Part shown: positions 7,817 through 16,913 of the stretch, in pieces | How the letters are laid out: every line of letters begins with the position of its first letter | How positions within the stretch are numbered: position 1 is the first letter of the stretch | DNA from: Candidatus Scybalocola faecavium | Lineage (GTDB): Bacteria > Bacillota > Clostridia > Lachnospirales > Lachnospiraceae | Length of the DNA: 64,000 nt | NCBI GenBank assembly: GCA_018713145.1 | Contig: DVFP01000019.1 | Span: 124,001-188,000, forward strand | Direction: 5' to 3' | Made by a program: the position numbers and the translations under genes | The notes under the pieces: generated by a model | Database searches by the model: none | The model's input: only the letters and a program-made list of their open reading frames with translations | Told to the model about the DNA's origin: nothing

Positions 7817-7871
7817 CCGTTCATGCAAGTATGGCGGCCACTTGCCAGGCGTATCGCGCAAAAAAGCCGCC
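7817..7871. repeat. Dispersed repeat, copy 1
   Basis: About 55 bp nearly identical to 49802-49854, including the shared core TTGCCAGGCGTATCGCGCAA. The sequence upstream (7760-7816) contains further GC-rich inverted segments. It lies between the tsf terminator region and the 86-residue ORF. Confidence 0.75.
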
Positions 7872-8002
7872 TGCTCTCTACTATAAAGAACAAACGACCT
7901 TTTGCAAAATCTATCCATATTCACTTATTCCTAAACAGAGTTTGCCTGTTTCTTCTGCTGATAACTTATGATAATTTTGGGGAAGATACACTCACTCACG
8001 TT

Positions 8003-8091
8003 CAAATTTGGGGGATAGCCTTCCCCCAACTCTTCCCCCAAAAATCCCCCAAATTTGCCCGTAAAAAGCGATAATTTATGATACTTTACGG
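8003..8091. repeat. Inverted repeats with C/G tracts
   Basis: Two hairpins. CAAATTTGGGGGAT (8003-8016) is a perfect 14-bp complement of 8044-8057, and the loop holds two more CCCCC tracts that could compete for the G5 arm. CCGTAAA (8059-8065) pairs with TTTACGG (8085-8091). Neither is followed by a T run. Function unknown. Confidence 0.65.
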
Positions 8092-8110
8092 ATTGCTCCC
8101 GAACGCAAAA

Positions 8111-8152
8111 AAGCCCTTGAAAATGCCCATTTTACGGGATTTTCAAGGGCTT
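8111..8152 (-). terminator. Terminator of rpsB-tsf
   Basis: A 14-bp perfect stem (8111-8124 with 8139-8152) ends on the minus strand in a T6 tract, 56 bp after the tsf stop codon. Confidence 0.9.
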
Positions 8153-8207
8153 CAAGCACCTTTGGTTTTAGGAAATTACATTCCCATCTGTTTTGCAACT
8201 TTTCGGA

Positions 8208-9134
8208 TTACATACCAGCCTGCTTAGCTACCTCAGCTGCAAAGTCATCTTCGCGTTTTTCCATACCTTCACCGGTTTCAAAACGAACGAAGGATTTGAT
8301 CTTAATGGATGTGCCAACTTCTTTGGCAACGCTGTCCACATATTTCTGAACAGTAAGATCACCATCTTTAACATAAGCCTGATCTACAAGGCATACTTCC
8401 TTCAGCTCTTTGTTCAGACGGCCAATGATCATCTTCTCAATAATGTTGTCCGGCTTGTCCGGATTTTCATTTTTAGCTGCTGTTTTTAAGATTTCTTTTT
8501 CATGCTCAATGAAATCTGCAGGCACTTCGCTTCTATCCACATATTTCGGATTTAAAGCTGCAATCTGCATAGCAACGTTCTTGCCGCACTCTTTTACAGC
8601 ATCGCTGTCAGATTCAGTTTCAAGAGCAACGATAACGCCGATCTTTCCGCCGGCATGGATGTAAGTAGCAACAACACCGTTATCAATAGAAACCTTCTGG
8701 AATCTGCGGATGCTGAGCTTTTCGCCAATGATAGCGATCTTCTGGGACAGTGCCTGCTCTACAGTCAGGGATGTATCTTCAGCCCAGGGCTCTGCCATAA
8801 ATGCTTCAAGAGTTTCTGCCTTTGTATCAAGTGCCTGTGCTGCCACCTTTGCAACATAAGCCTGGAAATCTGCATTTTTAGCAACGAAGTCTGTCTCGGA
8901 GTTTACCTCAACAATTGCTGCTGCTTTGCCGCAATCGCATGCTTTAATAGCAACGATACCTTCAGCTGCGATTCTGTTAGCCTTTTTAGCCATAGCTGCA
9001 AGACCTTTTTCTCTTAAAAATTCTACAGCCTTATCCATATCGCCGTTGGTTTCATTGAGAGCCTTTTTACAGTCCATCATACCGGCACCGGTTGCTTCTC
9101 TGAGTTCTTTTACCATTGCTGCTGTAATTGCCAT
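8208..9134 (-). CDS. tsf: Translation elongation factor Ts
   Basis: EF-Ts exchanges GDP for GTP on EF-Tu. The N-terminal UBA-like domain (VKELREATGAGMMDCKKAL) and the second signature (VEVNSETDFVAKN) are intact. The length of 308 residues is normal. It follows rpsB on the same strand, the usual bacterial order, with 148 bp between them that contain a strong hairpin. Confidence 0.98.
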   Translation of the reverse strand: MAITAAMVKELREATGAGMMDCKKALNETNGDMDKAVEFLREKGLAAMAKKANRIAAEGIVAIKACDCGKAAAIVEVNSETDFVAKNADFQAYVAKVAAQALDTKAETLEAFMAEPWAEDTSLTVEQALSQKIAIIGEKLSIRRFQKVSIDNGVVATYIHAGGKIGVIVALETESDSDAVKECGKNVAMQIAALNPKYVDRSEVPADFIEHEKEILKTAAKNENPDKPDNIIEKMIIGRLNKELKEVCLVDQAYVKDGDLTVQKYVDSVAKEVGTSIKIKSFVRFETGEGMEKREDDFAAEVAKQAGM

Positions 9135-9166
9135 GATTTGATTCCTCCATAATTATTTCTTTTTAT

Positions 9167-9193
9167 GTTACTGTTCACGGAGTAAATAGTAAC
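9167..9193. repeat. Degenerate GTTACTGTTCA-type palindrome, copy 1
   Basis: GTTACT and AGTAAC bracket GTTCACGG sequence just upstream of tsf. It is a weak match to the palindrome family found more clearly at 16332, 38837 and 42363. Confidence 0.4.
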
Positions 9194-9200
9194 TTTTTAT

Positions 9201-9242
9201 ACCATGTGCAATGAGCACCCAAAGGTGCTCATTATCCATGGT
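9201..9242 (-). promoter_or_regulatory. Strong hairpin between rpsB and tsf
   Basis: A 10-bp perfect stem (9210-9219 with 9224-9233, arm AATGAGCACC) with a 4-nt loop is extended, after a 3x3 internal loop, by ACCATG/CATGGT (9201-9206/9237-9242). There is no T run, so it is more likely an mRNA processing, stability or regulatory structure than a terminator. Confidence 0.65.
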
Positions 9243-9282
9243 GTCTGATACAGTTACGTCACAGTTTTTATATCTGTCGGAA

Positions 9283-10029
9283 TTATTCCTCTACAGCTTC
9301 CTCTTCAGAAACTTCTGCTTCTTCTGCAGGAGCTTCCTCATACTGCTCGCCCTGATTTGCTTCGATAACAGCATCTGCCATCTTGGAAACGATAAGCTTT
9401 ACAGCACGGATAGCATCATCATTACCTGGGATTACATAATCCAGTTCCTCAGGATCACAGTTAGTATCTGCAATACCGATCAAAGGAATACCTAAAATGT
9501 GAGCTTCCTGGATGCAGATTCTTTCTTTTCTCGGATCAACAACAAAGATTGCATCCGGAGCTTTCTTCATTTCTTTGATACCGCCAAGGTTCTTTTCCAG
9601 TTTTTCCCATTCTTTCTTTAATGCGATAACTTCCTTCTTAGGCAGAACATCAAAAGTACCATCCTCAGACATAGCCTCGATCTGTTTTAATCTTTCGATT
9701 CTGCTCTGGATAGTCTTGAAGTTTGTCAGCATACCGCCTAACCATCTCTGGTTTACATAATACATACCGCAGCGTTCTGCTTCAGTTCTGATAGCATCCT
9801 GAGCCTGCTTCTTTGTACCTACGAAAAGGATCTTGCCGCCGTCAGCAACAATGTCTTTGATGGCATTGTAAGCATCGTCAACCATGCCTACAGACTTCTG
9901 TAAGTCGATGATGTAGATACCATTTCTCTCTGTGTAGATGTATGGAGCCATCTTAGGGTTCCATCTTCTTGTCTGATGACCGAAATGTACACCAGCTTCA
10001 AGTAACTGTTTCATTGAAATAACGCTCAT
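9283..10029 (-). CDS. rpsB: 30S ribosomal protein S2
   Basis: S2 binds the 30S head-body junction. The sequence has the canonical start [20 protein letters not shown] and the [10 protein letters not shown] segment; the acidic C-terminal tail ([18 protein letters not shown]) is typical. The start at 10027-10029 is fixed by GGAGG at 10036-10040; an upstream in-frame extension is not conserved and is rejected. It is cotranscribed with tsf. Confidence 0.98.
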   Translation of the reverse strand: MSVISMKQLLEAGVHFGHQTRRWNPKMAPYIYTERNGIYIIDLQKSVGMVDDAYNAIKDIVADGGKILFVGTKKQAQDAIRTEAERCGMYYVNQRWLGGMLTNFKTIQSRIERLKQIEAMSEDGTFDVLPKKEVIALKKEWEKLEKNLGGIKEMKKAPDAIFVVDPRKERICIQEAHILGIPLIGIADTNCDPEELDYVIPGNDDAIRAVKLIVSKMADAVIEANQGEQYEEAPAEEAEVSEEEAVEE

Positions 10030-10161
10030 AATATACCTCCTGGTTAATACTTCCGCAAATTTCATCTTTTCCGGAAACCGCGCTCCGGCATCACCGGCCT
10101 TTAACGGCACCCGCCGGAAAATCAATTTGCGTGTTAAATTTTACCGAAAAGATTATAGCAT

Positions 10162-10188
10162 AAAAGGCCTGCATTAAGCAAGCCTTTT
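10162..10188 (-). terminator. Terminator of codY
   Basis: AAAAGGCCTGC (10162-10172) pairs with GCAAGCCTTTT (10178-10188) with one mismatch; the minus-strand transcript ends CCTTTT, 8 bp after the codY stop. Confidence 0.7.
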
Positions 10189-10195
10189 CTTATTC

Positions 10196-10963
10196 CTATT
10201 TCAGTTTTTTTAATTCATCGAACACAACATCATTAATAACCTTAATGTAAGTTCCCTTCATGCCGGAAGAACGTGACTCGATAACGCCGGCGCTTTCAAA
10301 CTTTCTCAGCGCATTGACAATCACCGAGCGGGTAATGCCTACCCGGTCTGCGATCTTGCTGGCTACCAGAATTCCCTCATTGCCGTCTAATTCTTCAAAA
10401 ATATGGGTAATGGCTTCCAGTTCAGAGAAAGACAATGTACTGATAGCGGAACGAACGATCTGTATCTTACGGGTTTCCTCTGCATTTTCCTCATTCACTG
10501 AGCGGAGCATCTCAAGACCGACAACGGTAGTACCATATTCGCTGAGAATAATATCATCAATCTCATAGGGCGTGCTGTCACGATAGATAAACAAGGTTCC
10601 GAGACGCTCTCCCGCAATATCAATAGGCGTTACGATCGCTTCATATTTAGAAATCCCTTCTCCCGTAAAGCCAAGGGTAATCAGGTTTACATTCTCCTTT
10701 GTAGAAAGGATGCTCAGCAGCCGTTCATTTAAAAGGGCATCGATATGCTCACCTACATTTTCACAAATCAGTTCATGGATGACTTTAATTCCATCCCGCT
10801 CTTTTATCCCCAGCACCTTTCCTTTTTTGCTGATAACCAAAATATTGGATTCCAGTATCTCACTGAGGACTTCGCAAATATCATTAAAAACTACCATGTT
10901 CGAGTTATTATTATGAAGCAGTTTATTGATTTTTCTCGTTTTGTCAAGCAACTGTACACCCAT
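10196..10963 (-). CDS. codY: GTP-sensing transcriptional repressor CodY
   Basis: CodY is the global regulator of low-GC Gram-positives that represses stationary-phase and nutrient-uptake genes when branched-chain amino acids and GTP are plentiful. The N-terminal GAF-like ligand domain starts MGVQLLDKTRKINKLL. The C-terminal winged helix (ASKIADRVGITRSVIVNALR) carries the highly conserved recognition helix. Length (255) is normal. It has an upstream RBS (CAGGAGG) and its own promoter. Confidence 0.97.
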   Translation of the reverse strand: MGVQLLDKTRKINKLLHNNNSNMVVFNDICEVLSEILESNILVISKKGKVLGIKERDGIKVIHELICENVGEHIDALLNERLLSILSTKENVNLITLGFTGEGISKYEAIVTPIDIAGERLGTLFIYRDSTPYEIDDIILSEYGTTVVGLEMLRSVNEENAEETRKIQIVRSAISTLSFSELEAITHIFEELDGNEGILVASKIADRVGITRSVIVNALRKFESAGVIESRSSGMKGTYIKVINDVVFDELKKLK

Positions 10964-11036
10964 ATGCTACCTCCTGAAATGTCAAACTTTTCATTTATAA
11001 ACATCCAATTATGCAAATAGTCTATATGTTCATATT

Positions 11037-11065
11037 ATTTTAACACAATTTCCTAAGCGTAACAA
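11037..11065 (-). promoter_or_regulatory. Promoter of codY
   Basis: On the minus strand TTGTTA (11065-11060) and TAAAAT (11042-11037) are 17 bp apart, and the -10 is preceded by TGT, giving an extended -10. The leader to the codY start is about 65 nt. Confidence 0.65.
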
Positions 11066-11157
11066 GAGGAATATGGAAAAAAAGTTTATTTTAATCAAAA
11101 TTTATTGACAAATGATAAAATTAAAACAACTTTAACTACTCAAATCCCTGGCATAAC

Positions 11158-11366
11158 CTGACGGCTTGACCTCTCCAAGGGTCGGGATGTGCGTTCCCAC
11201 TAAACTCAGTCGGCGCCTGACGGCTTGACTTCGTTAAGTGGTCTGACGGGTAACATCCCTCCACTAGGTTCGGTCGGCGCCTGACGGCTTGACCTCTCCA
11301 AGGGTCGGGATGTGCGTTCCCACTAAACTCAGTCAGCGCCTGACGGCTTGACTTCGTTAAGTGGTC
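11158..11366. repeat. Alternating A-B-A-B' intergenic repeat
   Basis: Four units share the start CTGACGGCTTGAC. Unit A is 59 bp (11158-11216 and 11281-11339, differing at one base); unit B is 64 bp (11217-11280) with a truncated copy B' from 11340. Each contains a short GACC/GGTC-type or related hairpin. The B' end, AAGTGGTCACAG, recurs at 49773. It lies between the topA terminator and the codY promoter. Confidence 0.9.
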
Positions 11367-11373
11367 ACAGCAA

Positions 11374-11403
11374 AAATGCCAGAGAATTTTTTCCCTGGCA
11401 TTT
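11374..11403 (-). terminator. Terminator of topA
   Basis: AAATGCCAG (11374-11382) pairs with CTGGCATTT (11395-11403), followed on the minus strand by TTTTTG, 11 bp after the topA stop codon. Confidence 0.85.
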
Positions 11404-11413
11404 CCGGCGTTTT

Positions 11414-13504
11414 TTAGCCTAATTTTTCATCCGGTTCATCGGCCTTTATTGCTTCTACATAGCCGCACTGCTGGTCCATACATACCAGCTTGCTGCCTTT
11501 ATACACAAGCACCCCGCCGCACTGAGGGCACTTTTTCTCCGAGGGGCGCTGCCATGTCATAAAATCACAATCCGGATTATTTTCACAGCCGTAATACTTC
11601 CGGCCCTTTTGGGTTTTCCGGATCACAATATCGCCGCCGCACTTAGGACACTTTACACCGATCTTTTCAAAATAAGTCTTTGTGTTCCTGCATTCTGGAA
11701 ATCCCGGACATGCCAGGAACTTGCCATGGGGACCGTACTTGATCACCATGTTTCTTCCACACTGGTCGCAGATCACATCTGATACTTCATCTTCGATCTT
11801 TACCTGTTCCAGCTCTTCTTGGGCATGATCTACAGCATCCTTAAGATCCGGATAAAAATTCCGGATAACGGTTTTATAATTAATCGTCCCTTCCTCAATC
11901 TTATCTAAAAGGAACTCCAGATTTGCCGTAAAGCCAACATCCACAATACTGGAAAATGCTTCTACCATAATCTTATTTACGATCTCGCCCAGCTCGGTAA
12001 CATAAAGATTTTTATTTTCCTTAGCAATATACCGTCTTGCCAAAATAGTAGTAATGGTCGGCGCATAGGTACTGGGGCGTCCGATACCCAGCTCTTCCAA
12101 CGTCTTTACTAAAGAAGCTTCTGTAAAATGAGCCGGGGGCTGAGTAAAATGCTGCTTTTCCTCATAATCCTTAAAGGTCAGCTTGCTGTCTTTTGTCAGT
12201 TTTTTGGAAAGGACATTTTTTTCCACCTTATCCTCTTCCTGACGATATACAGATAAATAACCGTCAAACTTAATCTTGGAGGCAGCCACGCTGAAAAGGT
12301 AATCTCCCGCGCCAATCTTCACGGAAGTTGTCTCATAGACTGCTTCCTTCATACAGCTGGCCAAAAAACGGTTCCATATAAGCTGATACAAACGAAACTG
12401 GTCTCTGGAAAGAGATTCCTTCACTTTTACCGGCGTCATATTTAAATAGGTAGGACGGATAGCCTCATGGGCATCCTGGATCTTTTTGTTTCCCTGATCT
12501 GCCTTGATCTCATAAGCCACATAATCCTTGCCATAGGTCTTTTCAATATATTTTTTTACATTTGCGTCTGCTTCTTCTGAAATACGTGTGGAATCTGTAC
12601 GCAGATAGGTGATCAGACCTACGGAGCCTTCCCCTTCAATATCTACGCCTTCATATAATTGCTGAGCCAGGCGCATGGTCTTTTGAGTAGAAAAATTAAG
12701 CTGCTTGGACGCTTCCTGCTGAAGGGTACTGGTCGTAAATGGGAGCGGAGACTTTTTCGTCCGCTCTCCGGTACGAATCTCCCGAACCGTATACTGGGCA
12801 TTTTCAAGATTTTTAAGAATCACATCCAGTTCTTCTCTGGAATGGATTTCCTTATTTCCATGAATATCTCCCGCATACTTTGCCTGAAGCGGCTTTGTAT
12901 CTCCTTCTACGTTTAAAAGCACATCTAAAGTCCAGTATTCCTGAGGGATAAAGGAATCGATCTCCTTCTCCCGGTCACAGATAATGCGCAGGGCCACGGA
13001 CTGAACACGGCCGGCACTTAATCCCCGCTTTACTTTTGCCCACAAAAGCGGGCTGATGCTGTAGCCCACCATACGGTCTAAAATACGCCGGGCCTGCTGG
13101 GCGTCCACCAGGTTCATATTAATCTTTCTGGCATGTTTTAAGGATCCTTTAACCGCCGTTTTTGTGATCTCGTTAAATGTAATACGGTTGGTTGCGTTTT
13201 CATCTAATTTTAAAGCATACGCAAGATGCCATGAAATCGCTTCTCCCTCCCGGTCAGGGTCGGTTGCCAGATAAACTTTATCTGCTTTTTTTACTTCCTT
13301 TCTCAGCATGGCGAGAATATCGCCTTTGCCGCGGATCGTAATATATTTCGGTTCAAAATCATGTTCAATATCAATTCCCATCTGGCTTTTGGGAAGATCT
13401 CGCACATGGCCGTTGGAAGCCACAACCGTATAGTTGGGTCCCAAAAACTTATTGATCGTTTTTGCCTTTGCCGGAGATTCAACAATGACCAGATATTTTG
13501 CCAT
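11414..13504 (-). CDS. topA: DNA topoisomerase I
   Basis: Type IA topoisomerase relaxing negative supercoils. The Toprim domain begins YLVIVESPAKAKTI and holds the acidic DPDREGEA metal site. The catalytic Tyr lies in GLITYLRTDSTR. Three C-terminal four-Cys zinc ribbons follow (CDQCGR, CPKCGG and CPQCGG). The length is 696 residues. The start at 13502-13504 is preceded by GGAGGAA. dprA lies 45 bp upstream, so topA is probably in one transcription unit with comM and dprA. Confidence 0.97.
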   Translation of the reverse strand: MAKYLVIVESPAKAKTINKFLGPNYTVVASNGHVRDLPKSQMGIDIEHDFEPKYITIRGKGDILAMLRKEVKKADKVYLATDPDREGEAISWHLAYALKLDENATNRITFNEITKTAVKGSLKHARKINMNLVDAQQARRILDRMVGYSISPLLWAKVKRGLSAGRVQSVALRIICDREKEIDSFIPQEYWTLDVLLNVEGDTKPLQAKYAGDIHGNKEIHSREELDVILKNLENAQYTVREIRTGERTKKSPLPFTTSTLQQEASKQLNFSTQKTMRLAQQLYEGVDIEGEGSVGLITYLRTDSTRISEEADANVKKYIEKTYGKDYVAYEIKADQGNKKIQDAHEAIRPTYLNMTPVKVKESLSRDQFRLYQLIWNRFLASCMKEAVYETTSVKIGAGDYLFSVAASKIKFDGYLSVYRQEEDKVEKNVLSKKLTKDSKLTFKDYEEKQHFTQPPAHFTEASLVKTLEELGIGRPSTYAPTITTILARRYIAKENKNLYVTELGEIVNKIMVEAFSSIVDVGFTANLEFLLDKIEEGTINYKTVIRNFYPDLKDAVDHAQEELEQVKIEDEVSDVICDQCGRNMVIKYGPHGKFLACPGFPECRNTKTYFEKIGVKCPKCGGDIVIRKTQKGRKYYGCENNPDCDFMTWQRPSEKKCPQCGGVLVYKGSKLVCMDQQCGYVEAIKADEPDEKLG

Positions 13505-13549
13505 TACTAATTCCTCCAAAATAATTTGTTTGCTTTCAGCCGACAAGGT

Positions 13550-14650
13550 TTATCCCTTTCGGACATAATAATCTTTTCCTACCTGACGGGCACATCCCTT
13601 TCGAACCAGAGAAAAAAGCACTCTGGCGGTCTGCACATAATCCAGGCAGGCTTCCATTGCTATCTGTTCAACGCTCTTAGCATCTAAACACAAGCTAGGA
13701 TACACCAATTTTTCTAAATTATCAAGCATAAACTTATCTTCGGGAGAAATTTTTACAGAAATTTTATAGTCCTCTAAAATGTCCTCCGGCCCTGTCACCA
13801 ACTTTGCGCCATCCCCAATAAGGCTGTTGCATCCGGCACTTAAAAGGTCTGTAGGCCTTCCCGGAACAGCATAAATCTCCTTTCCCTGATCCAGGCCAAA
13901 GCCTGCAGTGATCAGGGATCCGCTCCTCTTTTTAGCCTCCACCACAAGAATTCCGTCAGACAATCCGCTGATGATCCGGTTCCTGTAAGGAAAATGCCAT
14001 GGCAAAGGCTTTTGGCCGGGGACAAACTCTGATATTAAGCCTCCTTGTTCCTTCATCTGTTCAAAAAGCCTTATATTCTCTTTAGGATAACAAATATTAA
14101 TGCCGCATCCCAGCACTCCCCATGTTTTTTCCCCGGCCTCCAGCGCTCCCCGGTGCGCATAGCCATCAATTCCCAGGGCCAGTCCGCTGATAATCTGAAC
14201 TCCGGCGCGGCTTAATGTTTTTGCAAAATGTCTGGCCGTCTCCTGACCAAACACAGTTGCATTCCTGGCTCCGACAATAGCAATCACCGGCTTGTCCTCT
14301 CTCGGAAAGGTTCCATATAAAAACAAGCCGAAGGGACATCCGGGGATGGACTTAAGCTTTTGGGGAAAATCCCTGTGGCTCTGTCCGATAAAAGTGATCC
14401 CTCTTTGGGATAACTTATTATATTCCTCCTCCAGCCTGGATATATCTCTTGTTTTTAAGATTTCCTTCTTCAATCCCGGAGAAATTCCCTCCAGCTTCCC
14501 TATATCCTTATCCGGCACGCGAAAAACCTCTCCGATACCTCCGCACAGCTGTACAAATTTCTCAAGACCGGACATTCCTGCCCCAATCAGGCTGCACAGC
14601 CAGAAACACGCCAGCTGCAAATACAGATCCAGCCCCTTTTCCTCTCCCAT
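13550..14650 (-). CDS. dprA: DNA-processing protein DprA
   Basis: DprA binds incoming single-stranded DNA and loads RecA during natural transformation, and is kept in many bacteria not known to be competent. The Rossmann-like core has GARNATVFGQ, SGLALGIDGYAHRGAL and VEAKKRSGSLITA motifs at about residues 125-260. An N-terminal SAM/HhH-like region and a C-terminal winged-helix-like segment bring the length to 366. It sits between comM and topA, the common clostridial arrangement. Confidence 0.95.
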   Translation of the reverse strand: MGEEKGLDLYLQLACFWLCSLIGAGMSGLEKFVQLCGGIGEVFRVPDKDIGKLEGISPGLKKEILKTRDISRLEEEYNKLSQRGITFIGQSHRDFPQKLKSIPGCPFGLFLYGTFPREDKPVIAIVGARNATVFGQETARHFAKTLSRAGVQIISGLALGIDGYAHRGALEAGEKTWGVLGCGINICYPKENIRLFEQMKEQGGLISEFVPGQKPLPWHFPYRNRIISGLSDGILVVEAKKRSGSLITAGFGLDQGKEIYAVPGRPTDLLSAGCNSLIGDGAKLVTGPEDILEDYKISVKISPEDKFMLDNLEKLVYPSLCLDAKSVEQIAMEACLDYVQTARVLFSLVRKGCARQVGKDYYVRKG

Positions 14651-14661
14651 AACCTGCCTCC

Positions 14662-16245
14662 TTAAAAATCCCAGTAAGACTGTTCAACCATACGATAACA
14701 TACTGCTTCATCCATATGCCGCTCTAAAACCGGTTCGCTTCCATCCAGATCCGCAAGTGTACGGGCAACTTTTAACAGCTTATACTGTGCCCGCATCGTC
14801 AGATCCATCTGTTCTGCCAGGTGAGCGGCATAAGCGGCAGCCTCGGGACTGGAAAAGCAATACATTTTCACCATATCACCTGTCATCTGGGAATTAAACA
14901 TTATCCCGGTCCCCCGAAAGCGTTCTTCCTGAATCTGTCTGGCAGCCTTTACCTGAGCTGCCATAACAGCCGAGGAAAGCCCAGCCTTTTCCTGGGCAAG
15001 CCCCTTTACCGGAGGATGCACCTCCACACACACATCAATCCGGTTCCACAATGGCCGGCTGACCCGATGAAGATACCGGTACACATCAGCAGGTGTACAC
15101 TGGCACCGGCTCCGATCCGGAAAATAACCGCATCGGCATGGATTCATAGCTGCCACCAGCATAAATCCGGCAGGAAACACAAAATTCCCGTGAAGCCGGT
15201 TAATGGTAATCACACCCTCTTCTAATGGCTGACGCAAAACCTCCAAAGTAGCCGGCGCAAATTCTGCCAGCTCATCCAAAAAAAGAATCCCCCGATGAGC
15301 CAGACTGATCTCGCCCGGAACAGGAATCGCGCCGCCTCCGGTCATGGTTTTGACAGGCACAGTATGGTGAGGGCTTCGAAAAGGCGGCCGGGTCACAAGC
15401 ACATGATCTTTCTCCAACATTCCTGCCACACTGTAAAGACGGGTCACTTCCATACTTTCTTTCACAGACAGCGGCGGAAGAATCCCCCGTATTGCCTTGG
15501 CGCTCATAGACTTTCCGCTGCCTGGAGGTCCGATCATAAGCAGATGATGCATCCCGGCAACAGCAGCAACAATAGCACGCTTTAAAGGTTCCTGCCCTAC
15601 AATATGAGAAAAATCCCAGGAATCTGCCTGTACTGTATCCTTTTCCCGGGCGCAAAGGCGGGACCAGGATAAAGGCGCGCAGCCCTTTTGTATATGAGAA
15701 CCTTTTTCCAAAGCAGCCTCTCCGCCTAAAAAACAGGCACAGGCCGCCTTCAAATCTGACACTCCGATAATATGCACCGTCCGTCCTTCCTCCAACCGGG
15801 CCAGGGAAGCCTCTTTTACATTATCTAAAGGAACAAGACAGTCAGTGATTCCCTTTTCTCTGGCCATAAGGATCAGCGGCAGAATACCTTTCACCGGACG
15901 CAGACTTCCATCCAGCCCCAGCTCTCCTGCTGCAAATATAAATTTAAGTTTTTCCTGTGGAATCACCCCTAAAGACCCCAGGATAGATAACGCGATGGGA
16001 AGGTCATAGGCCGTTCCCTGCTTGCGCATCCCGGCAGGTGAAAGATTAATGATGATCTTTTTTGAAGGCAGACGGAAGCCGGAATTTTTCAGCGCTGCCG
16101 ACACACGCTCCCTTGCCTCCTTTACCTCAGAAGCCAGATAACCTACTAAAGAATAGGATGGAAATCCATCGCTAATATCTGCCTCTACACGAACAAGCTG
16201 TCCTTCAATACCGCAGACAGCTCCGCTGTAAATACTGGTAAACAT
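14662..16245 (-). CDS. comM: YifB/ComM family Mg-chelatase-like AAA+ ATPase
   Basis: ComM is a hexameric helicase that aids branch migration during integration of transformed DNA. Visible features are an N-terminal Lon-protease-like domain (about 1-165), Walker A GPPGSGKS (about residue 240), Walker B ILFLDELAEF, and the C-terminal Mg-chelatase segment (RAQYKLLKVARTLADLDG). Length 527 fits. It is 11 bp upstream of dprA, so the two DNA-uptake genes are probably cotranscribed. Confidence 0.94.
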   Translation of the reverse strand: MFTSIYSGAVCGIEGQLVRVEADISDGFPSYSLVGYLASEVKEARERVSAALKNSGFRLPSKKIIINLSPAGMRKQGTAYDLPIALSILGSLGVIPQEKLKFIFAAGELGLDGSLRPVKGILPLILMAREKGITDCLVPLDNVKEASLARLEEGRTVHIIGVSDLKAACACFLGGEAALEKGSHIQKGCAPLSWSRLCAREKDTVQADSWDFSHIVGQEPLKRAIVAAVAGMHHLLMIGPPGSGKSMSAKAIRGILPPLSVKESMEVTRLYSVAGMLEKDHVLVTRPPFRSPHHTVPVKTMTGGGAIPVPGEISLAHRGILFLDELAEFAPATLEVLRQPLEEGVITINRLHGNFVFPAGFMLVAAMNPCRCGYFPDRSRCQCTPADVYRYLHRVSRPLWNRIDVCVEVHPPVKGLAQEKAGLSSAVMAAQVKAARQIQEERFRGTGIMFNSQMTGDMVKMYCFSSPEAAAYAAHLAEQMDLTMRAQYKLLKVARTLADLDGSEPVLERHMDEAVCYRMVEQSYWDF

Positions 16246-16331
16246 CAGATTCCTCCCTTAACTCTCCAGGACCGGACAGGAAATCCGCTGCTATACTGGC
16301 TGCGGAATGTGAAATCACATCCCCTATGGCG

Positions 16332-16356
16332 GTTACTGTTTACAAAAAACAGTGAC
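16332..16356. repeat. GTTACTGTTCA-type palindrome, copy 2
   Basis: GTTACTGTTT (16332-16341) faces AAACAGTGAC (16347-16356) with one wobble pair, upstream of comM. It belongs to the small palindrome family described at 42363. Confidence 0.55.
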
Positions 16357-16419
16357 CGAATATGCCCTCATCATAACATTTTTTTCCAAAAAGGCAAGGG
16401 GAAAAATGTCGAATAAGTA

Positions 16420-16539
16420 TTAAAAAACTATAAAATCTGAAATATCCCGGATCGCTTTTTCTTCCAGAACATTTTCTATGTGATCCAGCTGATCATGGAT
16501 TTGTAAAAGCTTAACGGCAGATACTCCGTCATCAATCAT
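16420..16539 (-). CDS. Possible 39-residue acidic peptide
   Basis: A short helical acidic frame (starts MIDDGVSAVKLLQIHDQLDH) begins at ATG 16537-16539, overlapping the stop of the next upstream minus-strand ORF by ATGA, and ends at 16420. The overlap suggests coupling or a single gene broken by a frameshift. No family recognised. Confidence 0.35.
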   Translation of the reverse strand: MIDDGVSAVKLLQIHDQLDHIENVLEEKAIRDISDFIVF

Positions 16540-16907
16540 TTCCTCGTCACGCCTGTGGCTCTCCCACGCCAAATTTGAGCATAGGTTTTTGCGTCAAAGC
16601 TTTCTGAATCCTGGCCCTGTCCTTCATCGGCACTGTTTTGTCCCTCATCGGACTGAGACTGGGACAGGCTGGTGTCCGCCAAAGCAGCTGCACTCTCCTT
16701 TACATCCCCCTTTGGGAGCATCCGCCCCAAACCAATGTCAGGCACAAAGGGCGCCGGATCCGGCATAAAAGACAGATTAGGGACTGGCCATAAAGGCATA
16801 TGTCTGCTAAAATATAAGGAACCAAAAAAAATAAAGAAACCAAAAGGAAACAGCGCAGCTGCTCCGATGGTCGGGCAGCTGCTAAAAAGCATACGAGCAG
16901 GAGGCAT
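16536..16907 (-). CDS. Hypothetical protein with one membrane segment and acidic C-terminus
   Basis: A 123-residue frame with a hydrophobic segment (IGAAALFPFGFFIFFGSLYF, about residues 14-33), a Pro-rich stretch and a Ser/Gln/Asp/Glu-rich tail (SQSDEGQNSADEGQGQDSES). It is divergent from dtd, whose start is 7 bp away, so any promoter would overlap dtd. Start codon uncertain (Met 1 or Met 6). It fills a gap otherwise lacking genes, and its charge pattern looks protein-like, but the call is tentative. Confidence 0.4.
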   Translation of the reverse strand: MPPARMLFSSCPTIGAAALFPFGFFIFFGSLYFSRHMPLWPVPNLSFMPDPAPFVPDIGLGRMLPKGDVKESAAALADTSLSQSQSDEGQNSADEGQGQDSESFDAKTYAQIWRGRATGVTRK

Positions 16908-16913
16908 TTATAT

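Noticed and set aside
8003..8057. Full G-quadruplex
   Set aside because: Only three close G5 tracts occur on one strand, and the fourth is paired in a hairpin; evidence is insufficient.
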